Assembly (NCBI RefSeq): GCF_004208415.1 | Contig: NZ_CP035758.1 | Span: forward strand, 8,556,001-8,620,000 | Direction of reading: 5' to 3' | Source of the DNA: Ktedonosporobacter rubrisoli | GTDB taxonomy: Bacteria > Chloroflexota > Ktedonobacteria > Ktedonobacterales > Ktedonobacteraceae | DNA: 64,000 nt | Shown: positions 34,298 through 43,174 of the stretch, piece by piece | Layout: every line of letters begins with the position of its first letter | How positions within the stretch are numbered: position 1 is the first letter of the stretch | Program-made: the position numbers and the translations under genes | Notes under the pieces: model-generated | The model's input: only the letters and a program-made list of their open reading frames with translations | The model's database searches: none | Told to the model about the DNA's origin: nothing

Positions 34298-34556
34298 TCT
34301 TGCTTTGTTTTACGCGCTGCTCTACTTCTTCGGGCGAGAGGCCTTCCAACGAAACCACTTTTTGCCGACCTGTGGCGCCGTGCACCAGTCTGATAGAGCG
34401 TCGCGGGAGGGCAAGCCGCTCGGCCAATAAGGCCAGCAGCGCCGCGTTGGCCGCGCCATCGACCGGAGCCGCAGTAAGGCGGGCCTTCAATTGTCCTTGC
34501 TCCCATTCCAACGTGTTCCGGCTACTGCGCGGAATGACTCGTATTGTAATCTGCAT
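34287..34556 (-). CDS. yggU: DUF167 (YggU) family protein
   Basis: 89 residues, matching the small DUF167/YggU family of unknown biochemical role. Seen: an N-terminal strand ITIRVIPRSSRN, the conserved LKARLTAAPVDGAANAALLALLAE (family motif P-V-x-G-x-A-N), then SIRLVHGATGRQKVV. It lies 13 bp after yggT, with which it commonly clusters along with yggS, as here. The stop codon is inside the terminator stem. Confidence 0.92.
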   Translation of the reverse strand: MQITIRVIPRSSRNTLEWEQGQLKARLTAAPVDGAANAALLALLAERLALPRRSIRLVHGATGRQKVVSLEGLSPEEVEQRVKQSKIKR

Positions 34557-34569
34557 AAGCGGAATAGAA

Positions 34570-34848
34570 TCAAGGCAATGCTTGCAGCAAGAGAATCTGC
34601 AGCGTCGTTAGCATGAACCAGGCGATAAGAAATGACATGTCAAACATTCCCATTGGAGGGACAAAGCGGCGAATTGGATCGATGAACGGATCGGTTATGC
34701 GGGCCAGGAAGCGTATGATTGCGTAACGCTCATCGATCCTGAACCAGGAGGCAATAGCGCGCACAAGCATGGCCAGGATAATCAGCGGGATGCCATAGGT
34801 TACGAGCACGCGTAGAACAGTGAAGGCAATATATATTGCATCTGACAT
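34570..34848 (-). CDS. yggT: YggT family membrane protein
   Basis: 92 residues with two hydrophobic helices at about 10-30 and 67-88 and the family segment SWFRIDERYAIIRFLARITD followed by P-x-x-x-x-R-R-F-V-P-P. YggT proteins are inner-membrane proteins often found with yggS and proC or division genes, with a suggested role in osmotic or division control. It begins 3 nt after the DUF6391-like gene, so they are co-translated. Confidence 0.92.
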   Translation of the reverse strand: MSDAIYIAFTVLRVLVTYGIPLIILAMLVRAIASWFRIDERYAIIRFLARITDPFIDPIRRFVPPMGMFDMSFLIAWFMLTTLQILLLQALP

Positions 34849-34851
34849 AGA

Positions 34852-35343
34852 CTACTCCTGTACAGTACGTACATCGATATAAGTAAAGCCCAGGAACTGG
34901 CGGCGGGCGATTTCGGTAACGCGTACGCCTTCAAGATCGGGCAGGGTCGTGAAATGCTTCTGGATATATTCGCCAAGTGGACGAGCTGCGGCCCAGCCGG
35001 CGATAGAGGAGGCTGCGGCGGTAGCGACGCGCGTGCGGGTATGGCTGGAGGCCAGGCCAAGCAGCGTGCCGACAGTGACCAGGGTGACGCCCACGGCAAG
35101 ATTAGTGCCGCAGTTGGGATGGATGGCCAGCTCCGCCTCGCCAGCTTTCAGACGACTGAGAGCCTCGTCAAGCGCCCGGCGCAAGAGGCCAAGGTCCACA
35201 TTCCCGAAAATGATAAAGCCCTCGGAGCTGGAGCGAGCGCTGACGCTGAGATCAGGGATCATCCCGCTTAAAATGGTGATAGTCGCGTGTTCTAAGGCAT
35301 GATTCTGGCGGATGCGGCGACCGAAAAGGATATCATCAAAATT
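34852..35343 (-). CDS. DUF6391-like protein
   Basis: 163 residues. Seen: HALEHATITILSG near residue 17, a G-F-x-x-F-G-N-V segment, and GEAELAIHPNCGTNLAVGVTL, the signature I associate with DUF6391 proteins of cyanobacteria and Chloroflexota. One Ala/Gly/Thr-rich hydrophobic stretch (about 95-130) is probably membrane-embedded. The ATG at 35343 has AAGGAG about 6 nt upstream; a more distal start is not needed. It heads the operon with yggT and yggU. Function unknown. Confidence 0.75.
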   Translation of the reverse strand, partial: NFDDILFGRRIRQNHALEHATITILSGMIPDLSVSARSSSEGFIIFGNVDLGLLRRALDEALSRLKAGEAELAIHPNCGTNLAVGVTLVTVGTLLGLASSHTRTRVATAAASSIAGWAAARPLGEYIQKHFTTLPDLEGVRVTEIARRQFLGFTYIDVRTVQE

Positions 35344-35520
35344 CATTCTTTTTTCTCCTTTGATCTGTTGCATGGATTATCCCGAAATTTCCGTCAGGCG
35401 CCAGGCGCCAACTCAAGCCTCTTGATCCGCGCTGCGGTTTGAAGCTTGCGACCAGCCGCAGGCCTGTACCATACATCCTTTTCAGCTAACGCGACGTGCA
35501 ACGTTCGGGATGACGCATGC

Positions 35521-36252
35521 TTAAGGCTGCTCTTTAGTATAAACTCGTTCGCCAAAGATTGCTCGCCCAACACGAACAATAGTAGATCCTTCTTCAATTG
35601 CAATCCAATAATCATCGGTCATACCCATTGAGAGGTGCTGCCATGAGCCCTGAGGTACCTCGTTGCGCAAGCGATCGCGCAGCTGGCGCAGGGCCCGAAA
35701 TACCGGGCGCACCTTTTCCGGGTCGTCTACGAGCGGAGCCACTGTCATCAAGCCGTCTAGCTGTAACTGTGGTAATGCCGCGATTTGCCTGGCGAGCTCC
35801 GGCGCTTCGGCAAGTGTCATGCCTGATTTGCTGCTTTCCTCGGCGACATTTACCTCTAGAAGTATGGAGAGGTGCAGCTCCTGCTTTTGCGCGTACCTGC
35901 TTAGCGTCTGGGCCAGGTGTAAGCTATCGACGCTATGGACGCAAGCAAAAGCCCCTACTACTTTGTTGGCTTTATTGCTTTGGAGATGGCCAATCATATG
36001 CCAGCGAAGATCCTGGGGGTGAAATTCGGCAAATTTGCTAAGGGCCTCCTGGACACGGTTTTCGCCGAAGTCCCTTACCCCTAGATCATAGGCTATTTTG
36101 ATCATCTCCAGGGGTTTGGTCTTCGATACAGCGACAAGAGTAATCTCTTCGGGCCTGCGACCGGCGCGCTCGGCGGCTCTGGCGATATTTGCGCGTACCT
36201 GTGTAAGATTAGCGGCAAGGATCTCTTGCTGGCTCATGAGGTGGTCATTCAT
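35521..36252 (-). CDS. yggS: PLP homeostasis protein, YggS/PLPBP family
   Basis: 243 residues of the YggS/PROSC family, a PLP-binding TIM barrel that buffers vitamin B6 and is not an enzyme in known members. Seen: PLP lysine in LVAVSKTKPL near residue 43, FGENRVQEA, WHMIGHLQSNK, and the phosphate-binding end LSMGMTDDYWIAIEEGSTIV. The ATG at 36252 is preferred to a GTG directly before it. It is upstream of the DUF6391-yggT-yggU group on the same strand with a 177-bp gap. Confidence 0.94.
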   Translation of the reverse strand: MNDHLMSQQEILAANLTQVRANIARAAERAGRRPEEITLVAVSKTKPLEMIKIAYDLGVRDFGENRVQEALSKFAEFHPQDLRWHMIGHLQSNKANKVVGAFACVHSVDSLHLAQTLSRYAQKQELHLSILLEVNVAEESSKSGMTLAEAPELARQIAALPQLQLDGLMTVAPLVDDPEKVRPVFRALRQLRDRLRNEVPQGSWQHLSMGMTDDYWIAIEEGSTIVRVGRAIFGERVYTKEQP

Positions 36253-36605
36253 CACGGGTCTGTTCTCTCTGGCTAATAACTAGCATTTCGACGATCCTAC
36301 TATGTTTTACGTTTTAAGAGAGCATGCAGTTGTGCTACTCATAATGTATGGTAGCATAGTGGCATAATCCATGTCGCCTCGTCAATATGTGGAGCTTGCT
36401 AGTTCCCGAGCATGGCAGCTTTCAGGAGGGAAGGTGAAAGGTATGTCTCCTGGTCTTTCATGTTGCTCTGTCGGCTGGCGGCATAGAAAGAAGAAGAGGA
36501 AAGCCAGGCTTTCGCGCCTCAAGTGAGGCTGCTGATGATAGAAATGGCCCTATTGAGCAGCTTTTTATAAATTTTGCGGGCAAAATATGGTATTATAATT
36601 GGGCT
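36253..36605. other. Divergent gap between yggS and the J-domain gene
   Basis: About 350 bp. A 27-codon frame at 36443-36526 has a GGAGGG site but low-complexity basic content (HRKKKRKARLSR) and is not called as a gene. The right end holds the TATAAT element that appears to drive leaderless transcription of the J-domain gene. Confidence 0.4.
36594..36599 (+). promoter_or_regulatory. -10 element, leaderless start of the J-domain gene
   Basis: A perfect TATAAT ends 7 nt before the ATG at 36606, so transcription should begin at or next to the A of the start codon. No ribosome site precedes the ATG, in agreement with a leaderless mRNA. No good -35 at 17 bp. Confidence 0.5.
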
Positions 36606-37985
36606 ATGGACACACCTGAAAACTATTATGCTATTCTAGGCGTACCAATCGATGCAGATAACGATACCTTAAAACGTGCTTATCGTCAACTGGCGCGGCG
36701 CTATCACCCCGATCTGGCCGGCCCAGAGGGGGCAGTTGAAATGAAGCGCATCAATCGCGCATACGCAGTATTGAGCGACGCAGAGAAGCGGCAGAATTAT
36801 GACGCCGTAATTGGCGGGGTAATTGACCTGCGCCATAGTGGCTTCGTCCGCCCGCGTCCCAGGCCACACAATCCGGCTGAGGATGCGGAATTTACGGGCC
36901 TTTCAATTTTTTGTACCAGGGGACCGCTCAAACGAGGGACCTCGATCACAAGCTCCCTGGGAGTTATCTCTGCCTTGAGTTGTATTCGTACGGTGCAGGG
37001 CCTACTTGTCGCCGCGGGCTCGCTTGATGGCAAGGGCAGCCTCTGGCAAGTCGTCAATGCTCAGGCAAGCAAGCCGATCAATTTTGAGGCCAATCCCGCG
37101 TTTACCACCGAGGCTCTGCGTGGGATGCGCCTTTCCGCCGCGGGCTCTTTACTGGCAGGCTGGAACAGGCTACACCTCCATGTCTGGGATGCCTATAGCG
37201 GCGCGCTCCTGTGGAGCTATGCAGTTGATCAGCGTGCTGTTTCGACGCATTATTCGCTGGATATGGCCTTGCAGGCGGAGGCGAATGGCCAGCGGCTAGC
37301 TCATCTTGCGCTTCCCCTGCTCATGGATAATGTACCGGCTCCGCGGGCCTGGGGAGTGCGGGGAACCGACATAACTAGCCATGAGATGGGCATGCCTGAA
37401 ACGGCGATAACCGCTCCCGTCGTCTGTATTGAAGAAGAGATCGAAAAGCGCCAGTTCTGGGCTATCCGCCTGCGGGCCCTTTCGCAGGATGCTTGCACTT
37501 TGCTCACCCTATCCTGTGCTCACGTGTCGCATGAACAGCAAGAAGTCAGCATTGCACGTAAATGGAACCTGGCGGCCAGGACCCGCACCGGCAAATCGCG
37601 CCCACAAATAGATAGTTCTCTGCTTGTAGGACCCTGCATTGATTGTGCTCCACCTTATGCTGTAACACCCGACGCTCGGGTGTTAGCTTTTGTGCATGCC
37701 AGGGATAAGCTGCGCATCTGTGATACCGGCTCCGGCTCGTATAGTGAACTTGCCAGTGGCGTGATGGGAAGCAGCGCTAAGCTCGCGCTCTCCGCTGATG
37801 CGGAATGGGCAGCCATAGCGCGCGAGGATAGCGAGCTCAACGAAGGTGTGATAGATCTCTGGTCGGTGAGTACAGGTCAGGTTGTGCAAAAGCTCTATCA
37901 TCCCTGGCAGATCAGCGCATTGCACTTTGTCGAAAAACAATTGGTTGTAGCGCTAACAGATGGGACTATTCACATATGGGAATAG
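36606..37985 (+). CDS. J-domain protein with C-terminal beta-propeller-like region
   Basis: 459 residues. Residues 5-70 are a J domain: YYAILGVPIDADNDTLKRAY, the HPD tripeptide at 34-36 and a final helix ending in RQNYD, so it can stimulate an Hsp70. There is no Gly/Phe or zinc domain. From about 95 to the end there are repeating strands with WD-like endings (HVWDAYSGALLWSYA, RICDTGSGSYSELA, IDLWSVSTGQVVQ, DGTIHIWE), typical of a degenerate WD40 propeller. So it is a targeting co-chaperone whose propeller would choose clients. Monocistronic, apparently leaderless. Confidence 0.88.
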   Translation: MDTPENYYAILGVPIDADNDTLKRAYRQLARRYHPDLAGPEGAVEMKRINRAYAVLSDAEKRQNYDAVIGGVIDLRHSGFVRPRPRPHNPAEDAEFTGLSIFCTRGPLKRGTSITSSLGVISALSCIRTVQGLLVAAGSLDGKGSLWQVVNAQASKPINFEANPAFTTEALRGMRLSAAGSLLAGWNRLHLHVWDAYSGALLWSYAVDQRAVSTHYSLDMALQAEANGQRLAHLALPLLMDNVPAPRAWGVRGTDITSHEMGMPETAITAPVVCIEEEIEKRQFWAIRLRALSQDACTLLTLSCAHVSHEQQEVSIARKWNLAARTRTGKSRPQIDSSLLVGPCIDCAPPYAVTPDARVLAFVHARDKLRICDTGSGSYSELASGVMGSSAKLALSADAEWAAIAREDSELNEGVIDLWSVSTGQVVQKLYHPWQISALHFVEKQLVVALTDGTIHIWE

Positions 37986-38101
37986 TCTCCTGTTGCCATT
38001 CTCTTTGCCTGTTCGTTCGTTTAGTAGGTAGGGTCTGATAAAAGATGACCAGAGAACTATTTTTTACTTTTCGCTGTTATTAAAGGAGCGAGGTCTTATT
38101 T

Positions 38102-38848
38102 ATGCGTGTTTCGGTAATTGTGCCGGTTTATAATGAAGAAAAGACGGTGGCACAGGTTTTAGAGCAGCTTTCACGCGTGCCGCTCGATATGGAAATCGTG
38201 GTGGTGGATGATGCGTCCACCGATCGGACATGGGAAATTTTGCAGGAGCTCAAGCAGCAGGAGCCATATAAGCAGTATCGCTATGTGCGCCATAGCCATA
38301 ATCAGGGCAAGGGGGTAGGGTTGCGCACAGGCTTTGGCCTTAGTACCGGCGACCTGGTAACGATTCAGGACGCCGATATGGAGTATGATCCACAGGATCT
38401 ACCCGGCCTGGTGCGGAAGTGGGAAGAGGCTATCGCAGCCGGTCAGAGCAAGGTAGCAGTCTATGGCTATCGCGATCTTTCAGCGCAAAAGTTTACCACG
38501 CGCTGGGGCAATCGCTTCCTGACTCTTATGACCAATCTCCTGTTTGGATGCCGCATCCACGACATGGAGACCTGCTATAAGATGATGCCCGGCGTGGTTG
38601 CGCGCGCCTTGCCTATGGAGGGTCGGCGTTTCGAGATTGAACCCGAGATCACTTCTTGCATTCTGCAGGCAGGCTATACTATTCTGGAAGTACCAATTAG
38701 CTATGCGCCACGGGTAGAGAAAAAATTGGCCCCGTGGAAGGATGGATGGCCTGCTCTCGCTATGCTCTTGCGCCGTCGCTTTGGCAAACCCTTTCAGCTT
38801 GTTGCCGCGGTCAGGGAGCAAGAGCAGGTAGCTCAGACCCATCTCTAA
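38102..38848 (+). CDS. Family 2 glycosyltransferase (dolichyl-phosphate mannosyltransferase-like)
   Basis: 248 residues. GT-A fold: VIVPVYNEEKTV at residues 5-16, DDAST at 36-40, GKGVGLRTGFGLSTGDLV, the metal/nucleotide QDAD at 89-92, and QxxRW-like FTTRWGNRFLT. The substrate family of polyprenyl-phosphate sugar synthases fits this length, but no TM tail is present, so it is a soluble or peripheral form. It transfers a sugar from a nucleotide donor to a lipid carrier or a glycan. The hydroxyacid dehydrogenase starts 43 bp downstream. Confidence 0.92.
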   Translation: MRVSVIVPVYNEEKTVAQVLEQLSRVPLDMEIVVVDDASTDRTWEILQELKQQEPYKQYRYVRHSHNQGKGVGLRTGFGLSTGDLVTIQDADMEYDPQDLPGLVRKWEEAIAAGQSKVAVYGYRDLSAQKFTTRWGNRFLTLMTNLLFGCRIHDMETCYKMMPGVVARALPMEGRRFEIEPEITSCILQAGYTILEVPISYAPRVEKKLAPWKDGWPALAMLLRRRFGKPFQLVAAVREQEQVAQTHL

Positions 38849-38891
38849 ACCAGAGAGCCAGGCTGAGAAGGAATGGAGTGAAGAAGAGTTT

Positions 38892-39887
38892 ATGAGTACA
38901 CGACCTCGCATTCTTGTGACGCAAAAAGTGCCAGCTCCCGCTTATGCGCCCCTTGAGGAGATTGGCACTGTCGATGCGCATATGGAGGAAGGAAGTATCT
39001 GGCCATACGAGGAACTGCTTGGCCACGGGCCCGGACATGATTATATTTTTTGCCTGCTCACAGATACGATAGATGAGCGTTTTTTGCAGGCCTGTGCCGC
39101 CAGTAATCAGCGCCTCAAGCTGATTGCCAATATGGCCGTAGGCTATAATAACATCGATGTGGCCGCCGCCACACGCCTGGGCATTGCCGTGACGAATACC
39201 CCTGGTGTGCTCTCTGATACCACGGCCGACCTGGCCTTTGGCCTGTTGCTGGCCACGGCCCGGCGCATTCCCGAGGCGGAGCGCTATTTGCGGGCTGGCA
39301 AATATGAAGGCTGGGGGCCGTTGCTCTTTTGCGGCGCCGAAGTTCATCACGCCACGCTCGGCTTGATAGGCGCGGGCCGTATTGGCCAGATTATGGCCAG
39401 GCGCGCCAGCGGCTTCGATATGCGCGTGCTCTATTATAACCGCAGCCGCCTCGCACCGGAGCTAGAGGCTGCCTACAACCTCACCTATGCTGAGCTCGAT
39501 GAGGTCCTCAAACAGGCTGATTTCCTGAGTATTCATGCACCTTATACTCCTCAAACCCATCATTTGATAGGTGAACGCGAGCTTACCCTGATGAAGCCCA
39601 CGGCTATTTTGCTTAACACCGCGCGGGGGCCGCTCGTCGATGAGAAAGCCCTGGTCAAAGCTTTGCAGAACGGCAGCATAGCTGGCGCTGGCCTTGATGT
39701 TTTTGAGCGTGAGCCTGCTGTTGAGCCAGAACTGCTGACGATGGAACAGGTGGTTATCGTGCCACATATTGGGAGCGCCTCGCTGCAGACCCGTACCTTA
39801 ATGGCTACTATGGCCAGTTCCAATATAGTGGCCCATTACCGCGGACAGCGCCCACCCAATATTCTTAACCCAGAAGTTCTGGTATAG
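38892..39887 (+). CDS. D-2-hydroxyacid dehydrogenase (glyoxylate/hydroxypyruvate reductase type)
   Basis: 331 residues, typical family length. Seen: LKLIANMAVGYNNIDVAAAT, the NAD(P)-binding GLIGAGRIGQIMARRA, YYNRSR with basic residues after strand 2 that suggests NADPH, the catalytic Arg in NTARGPLVDE, Glu in DVFEREP and His in VVIVPHIGSAS. It reduces glyoxylate or hydroxypyruvate to the 2-hydroxyacid. Start ATG at 38892 with GAAGAG nearby. Probably co-transcribed with the glycosyltransferase, but no functional link is evident. Confidence 0.94.
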   Translation: MSTRPRILVTQKVPAPAYAPLEEIGTVDAHMEEGSIWPYEELLGHGPGHDYIFCLLTDTIDERFLQACAASNQRLKLIANMAVGYNNIDVAAATRLGIAVTNTPGVLSDTTADLAFGLLLATARRIPEAERYLRAGKYEGWGPLLFCGAEVHHATLGLIGAGRIGQIMARRASGFDMRVLYYNRSRLAPELEAAYNLTYAELDEVLKQADFLSIHAPYTPQTHHLIGERELTLMKPTAILLNTARGPLVDEKALVKALQNGSIAGAGLDVFEREPAVEPELLTMEQVVIVPHIGSASLQTRTLMATMASSNIVAHYRGQRPPNILNPEVLV

Positions 39888-40439
39888 CGTAGCTCTTTTA
39901 CTGTGCACTACTGCGTTGCTGGCTACTTTATTCTAGCTTCCCAAAGTGTAGAATCTGTACCCACACTAGCAACGCAGCAAGCAGCATTAGCTTATCCACT
40001 TTTCAAATTCGGCAGAAAATAGTTATGCATCTTCTTTACAGATAACCCATTTATCTTGTATAAATATTCTCAAAGAGGTTGACAATTTGCACTCTCTTCT
40101 CTATAGTTCAATCAGTAAATATATCATGAGGGAACTGTGCATCAACGTTGTCAGGAAGAGCATAAGTAATGGTGGCTTATGAGGATATTCACCTGGAAAC
40201 AGAAAGCTGGATAGGTAGATAGTTTGCCAGGATGAAATTTATGCTTGTATGCGTTGTATAATAACATAACCAATCCAAGCGGCCGATTTAGGTAGAGGAT
40301 ATTGGACAAATTATGATACACTAGCTACCATTGGCAAAAGCGACAAGACCGAAGCGCAATAAGTTATTATGGATAGGCGCTGCGAAGTTATAGCTTTGCT
40401 AGTCGTTTGCCCAAGACACCAGAAAATAGGGAGTGACCT
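39888..40439. other. 552-bp gap with a consensus promoter but no nearby gene
   Basis: AT-rich. After the dehydrogenase comes a 10-bp inverted repeat, CTGCGTTGCT (39911-39920) with 39968-39977, then the promoter at 40079-40107. The next start codon is 330 nt downstream of that promoter. An 18-codon frame at 40125 is not supported. A small RNA or long leader is possible. Confidence 0.45.
40079..40107 (+). promoter_or_regulatory. Consensus sigma-A promoter
   Basis: A perfect TTGACA at 40079-40084, a 17-nt spacer and TATAGT at 40102-40107. The expected start is near 40114. Confidence 0.6.
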
Positions 40440-41344
40440 ATGAACTGTTCACGATGCGGGACTGAGCTGCCAGAATCAGCGACCTTCTGTCCGCGCTGTG
40501 GGGAAGCCTACGAGGCAGGTCAGCCGGGTACATTTACGTACCTTCCAGCCGGTGTCCCCCCTGGCCTACGAGTGTGCCACAGGATCTTCTTCATGCCTCT
40601 AAACCTGCCGCATCTGGTCAATCCGCGAGTATGGCTGGAGCTAAAGGGAAAGAGAGTTCAGCGCGTTCCAGGCCTAAGATCTTATCGATTATTGCCCCTC
40701 TCGTACTAGTCCCTCTAGTAGGTGTTCTCGCGACTCTTGGCATATTGTACATAAATGGCGATTTCTCAGCGCGTAATAATAGCAATGGATCTAACGTACA
40801 CGCGGTACAATCCGGATCGAACACCCCTGCTCCCAGCAGCAGCAGCAGTGGGTTGCCGAGTCCCTCGTCGTTCAAGAAGCTGAGCGACGCAGACCTGAAT
40901 GTCTCCTTGCAGTATCCTGCCGATTGGACGCAAGAATCACCGCAAAAAACGGCGGCGAGTAGCGTTTTAGGTATCCATTCTTCTCAGCAATTTGGTATTA
41001 CCTTTAATGTTGTACGCTTTTCTGATACGTCGTCATCTTCTATCAGCGACCCGAATCAGATTAATCAGGTTGCGATTAGTCAGTTTAGCGGCCAGCAAGG
41101 AGTTAGCAACGTCCAATTGCTGAAGCCGGCCAACTCTCAGCCAACTATTGGTGGGGCAAAATGGGTACAGGCTGAGGCGATGGTAATTGCTACGAATGGT
41201 CTAAAGTTCCACATTGCTACCATCTCCGTTCAGCATAACAAGGACTACTATAATATCCAGGTCTTTGCGCCCGACGATTACTACTCTGAAGCCGTGCAGA
41301 AGTATATTCAGCCCATGCTAAGCTCCTGGCAGTTTCTCTCATAG
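40440..41344 (+). pseudogene. Zinc-ribbon, TM, PsbP-like protein split at a C6 tract
   Basis: Two frames that read as one protein. The first (ATG at 40440) gives a zinc ribbon CSRC...CPRC at residues 3-20 and a spacer to C6 at 40556-40561, then drifts into unrelated sequence to 40709. In the -1 frame from that tract the protein continues WPTSVPQDLL, a Ser/Ala-rich linker, a TM helix (ILSIIAPLVLVPLVGVLATL), a Ser-rich tether and a 140-residue extracytoplasmic domain (LSDADLNVSLQYPADWTQES) like PsbP/MOG1-type lipoproteins. One added C makes 301 residues in a layout common for zinc-ribbon membrane proteins here. The second frame also has a GTG at 40574, without a ribosome site. Real mutation, slippage or sequence error cannot be separated. 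Confidence 0.75.
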
Positions 41345-41658
41345 GCCCTACAGCAGAAACTTCCCAAGGCGAGATCTAGAGAGCTTGCGCTAGCCAACTG
41401 TCGCAAGCCAGGAAGATCGCGCCTTTATTTGTTTGTGTCCATTTTATGTAAGATTCAGGTGTTCTGAAAGAGAAGAACATATCTGGCCATTCTTCAGCAA
41501 ACAAATAGCTTGACACCGCCTTCTTGCTAAAGGTACGCTATAAAAAGGTATAAAACTCTATCTAACAGCAGTCAGACATAGAGTTTATGATGTATAGTGG
41601 GAAAAGAGGCAGTAGGGAAAATAGAAGTACCTGATCGCGAGAAGGAGGATAATTATCC
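41345..41658. other. Gap upstream of the NCS1 permease
   Basis: 314 bp without a gene. It has a 7-bp hairpin (GCTTGCG near 41389 with CGCAAGC), a TTGACA at 41510-41515 with a poor -10 (TACGCT at 41534-41539, 18-nt spacer), and an AAGGAGG ribosome site just before the permease ATG. Confidence 0.4.
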
Positions 41659-43065
41659 ATGTCGCAAGCAAGGCGTACTTTTGGCGTCGAGCGTCGTTCC
41701 ATCGACTTTATTCCTGAGACTGAGCGCCATGGCAAGGTTCGCAGCCTGTTCACGCTGTGGTTTTCTGCCAACATGCAGATCACGACTGTGGTAACCGGAG
41801 CTCTGGCCGTCAGCATTGGCTTGTCGCTGGGCTGGGCCATCGTGGCTATCGTAGTGGGTAATCTGCTTGGTGGTATTTTTATGGCGCTCCATTCGGCTCA
41901 AGGGCCGCGCATGGGCATCCCACAAATGATTCAGAGCCGGGCGCAGTTTGGCTATTTTGGCGCTATTCTACCATTGCTCCTTGTTATCGTTATGTATATT
42001 GGCTTTTTTGCCAGCAGCGGTGTGCTGGGCGGGCAAGCGCTGGCGGCCTGGACGGGCCTGCCCGTGACGCCTTCCATCATTATCGTGGCGATTATTTGCA
42101 CGGCCCTGGCTATCTTTGGCTATGATCTCATCCATCGTTATGAAGGCATTGTAAGCGCAATTTTTGCTATAGGTTTTCTCTATCTCACCATCCGTTTGCT
42201 CACCGGCCATTCGCTGGCCAAAATTCCTGCGCCTGCCTTCTCGCTGGGTACCTTCCTCCTGGTGATCTCAGTTATCGCTACCTGGCAGCTCACCTATGGA
42301 CCATATGTAGCCGATTACTCGCGCTATCTGCCAGCGCGTACCTCGATTGCCACTTCTTTTTTCTCGACCTATGCCGGCTCTGTCATTAGCAGTATCTGGA
42401 TGATGGGCTTTGGCGCTGTGGCTGTGGCTATCGCTGGCGCGCAGTTTAACACAGATGCAGTTCGTTTTGTCGTCGAGCAGGCAGGACCTGGACTGGCTTT
42501 TATCTTCTATATCCTTGTCGTTCTGGGCATCATTGGAGCAAACGTCCTCAATCTCTATGGCGTGTTCCTCTCTTCGACAACGACTATTGCGGCCCTGCAA
42601 CGCTTCAGTATTGATTTGCGCACGCGTATCTTTTTTGTGCTGGGAGCAGCCATTGTCGGAACCGCAGTTGCCGTCGTGGGTCAGGGCAACTTTGTTGAGA
42701 ACTACACAAACTTCCTGCTCTTTCTCCTGTACTTCATTATTCCCTGGTCCGGCATCAATCTCGTCGATTTCTATCTTATTCGCCACGAGGTCTACGACAT
42801 TGACGCCATTTTTGATCCCAACGGCATTTACGGTCGGGTCAACTGGCGCGCGCTCCTCGTCTATGTGCTGGCCATTGTGCTGGAATTACCCTTTGTGAGC
42901 ACGACCATCTATACTGGCCCGCTGGTGGCAGTTCTGGGAGGAGCTGATATCGCCTGGATTGTTGGCTTACTCGTATCGGCGGTTCTGTATTATCTTCTGG
43001 CCCGTGCACATACCACGGAAAAAGCGGCCCCAACCGTTATCGCGGAAACTGCACCGGAGGACTAG
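41659..43065 (+). CDS. NCS1 family cytosine/purine/allantoin permease
   Basis: 468 residues with about 12 TM helices. The N-terminal region has the family layout: RRSIDFIPETERHGK, then LFTLWFSANMQITT in TM1 and GPRMGIPQMIQSRAQFGYFG between TM2 and TM3. A late SGINLVDFYLIR is also typical. NCS1 proteins import nucleobases, allantoin, hydantoins or thiamine with H+ or Na+. The start is ATG with AAGGAGG 11 nt upstream. It stands alone; with no catabolic gene next to it the substrate cannot be narrowed. Confidence 0.93.
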   Translation: MSQARRTFGVERRSIDFIPETERHGKVRSLFTLWFSANMQITTVVTGALAVSIGLSLGWAIVAIVVGNLLGGIFMALHSAQGPRMGIPQMIQSRAQFGYFGAILPLLLVIVMYIGFFASSGVLGGQALAAWTGLPVTPSIIIVAIICTALAIFGYDLIHRYEGIVSAIFAIGFLYLTIRLLTGHSLAKIPAPAFSLGTFLLVISVIATWQLTYGPYVADYSRYLPARTSIATSFFSTYAGSVISSIWMMGFGAVAVAIAGAQFNTDAVRFVVEQAGPGLAFIFYILVVLGIIGANVLNLYGVFLSSTTTIAALQRFSIDLRTRIFFVLGAAIVGTAVAVVGQGNFVENYTNFLLFLLYFIIPWSGINLVDFYLIRHEVYDIDAIFDPNGIYGRVNWRALLVYVLAIVLELPFVSTTIYTGPLVAVLGGADIAWIVGLLVSAVLYYLLARAHTTEKAAPTVIAETAPED

Positions 43066-43087
43066 AGCAAGCGTGCGAAGCCTGCTC

Positions 43088-43129
43088 TAGAAGAAAAAGA
43101 AGCCCTATCGCGAGAAAACGCGATAGGGC
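43088..43129 (-). terminator. Intrinsic terminator of the groES-groEL operon
   Basis: Perfect 11-bp stem, GCCCTATCGCG at 43102-43112 with 43119-43129, followed on the minus strand by the T-rich TTCTTTTTCTTCT. It lies between convergent groEL and the NCS1 permease gene. Confidence 0.85.
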
Positions 43130-43174
43130 CTTTGGGTCTATTGAGACAGAAGCAACTCTGCCGACTGCTGACGA

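Noticed and set aside
36443..36526. 27-codon frame with a GGAGGG site upstream of the J-domain gene
   Set aside because: Basic low-complexity product, no family and no conservation evidence; too weak to call.
39911..39977. 10-bp inverted repeat with a 47-nt loop as an insertion-sequence end
   Set aside because: No transposase or flanking target duplication; the loop is long and the repeat may only be a weak transcript structure.
41629..41658. ACCTGATC before the NCS1 permease resembles part of a TPP riboswitch
   Set aside because: The CTGAGA element, the GCGTAGGGAA end and the pairing helices of the TPP aptamer are not found in the right order; only one short motif is present.
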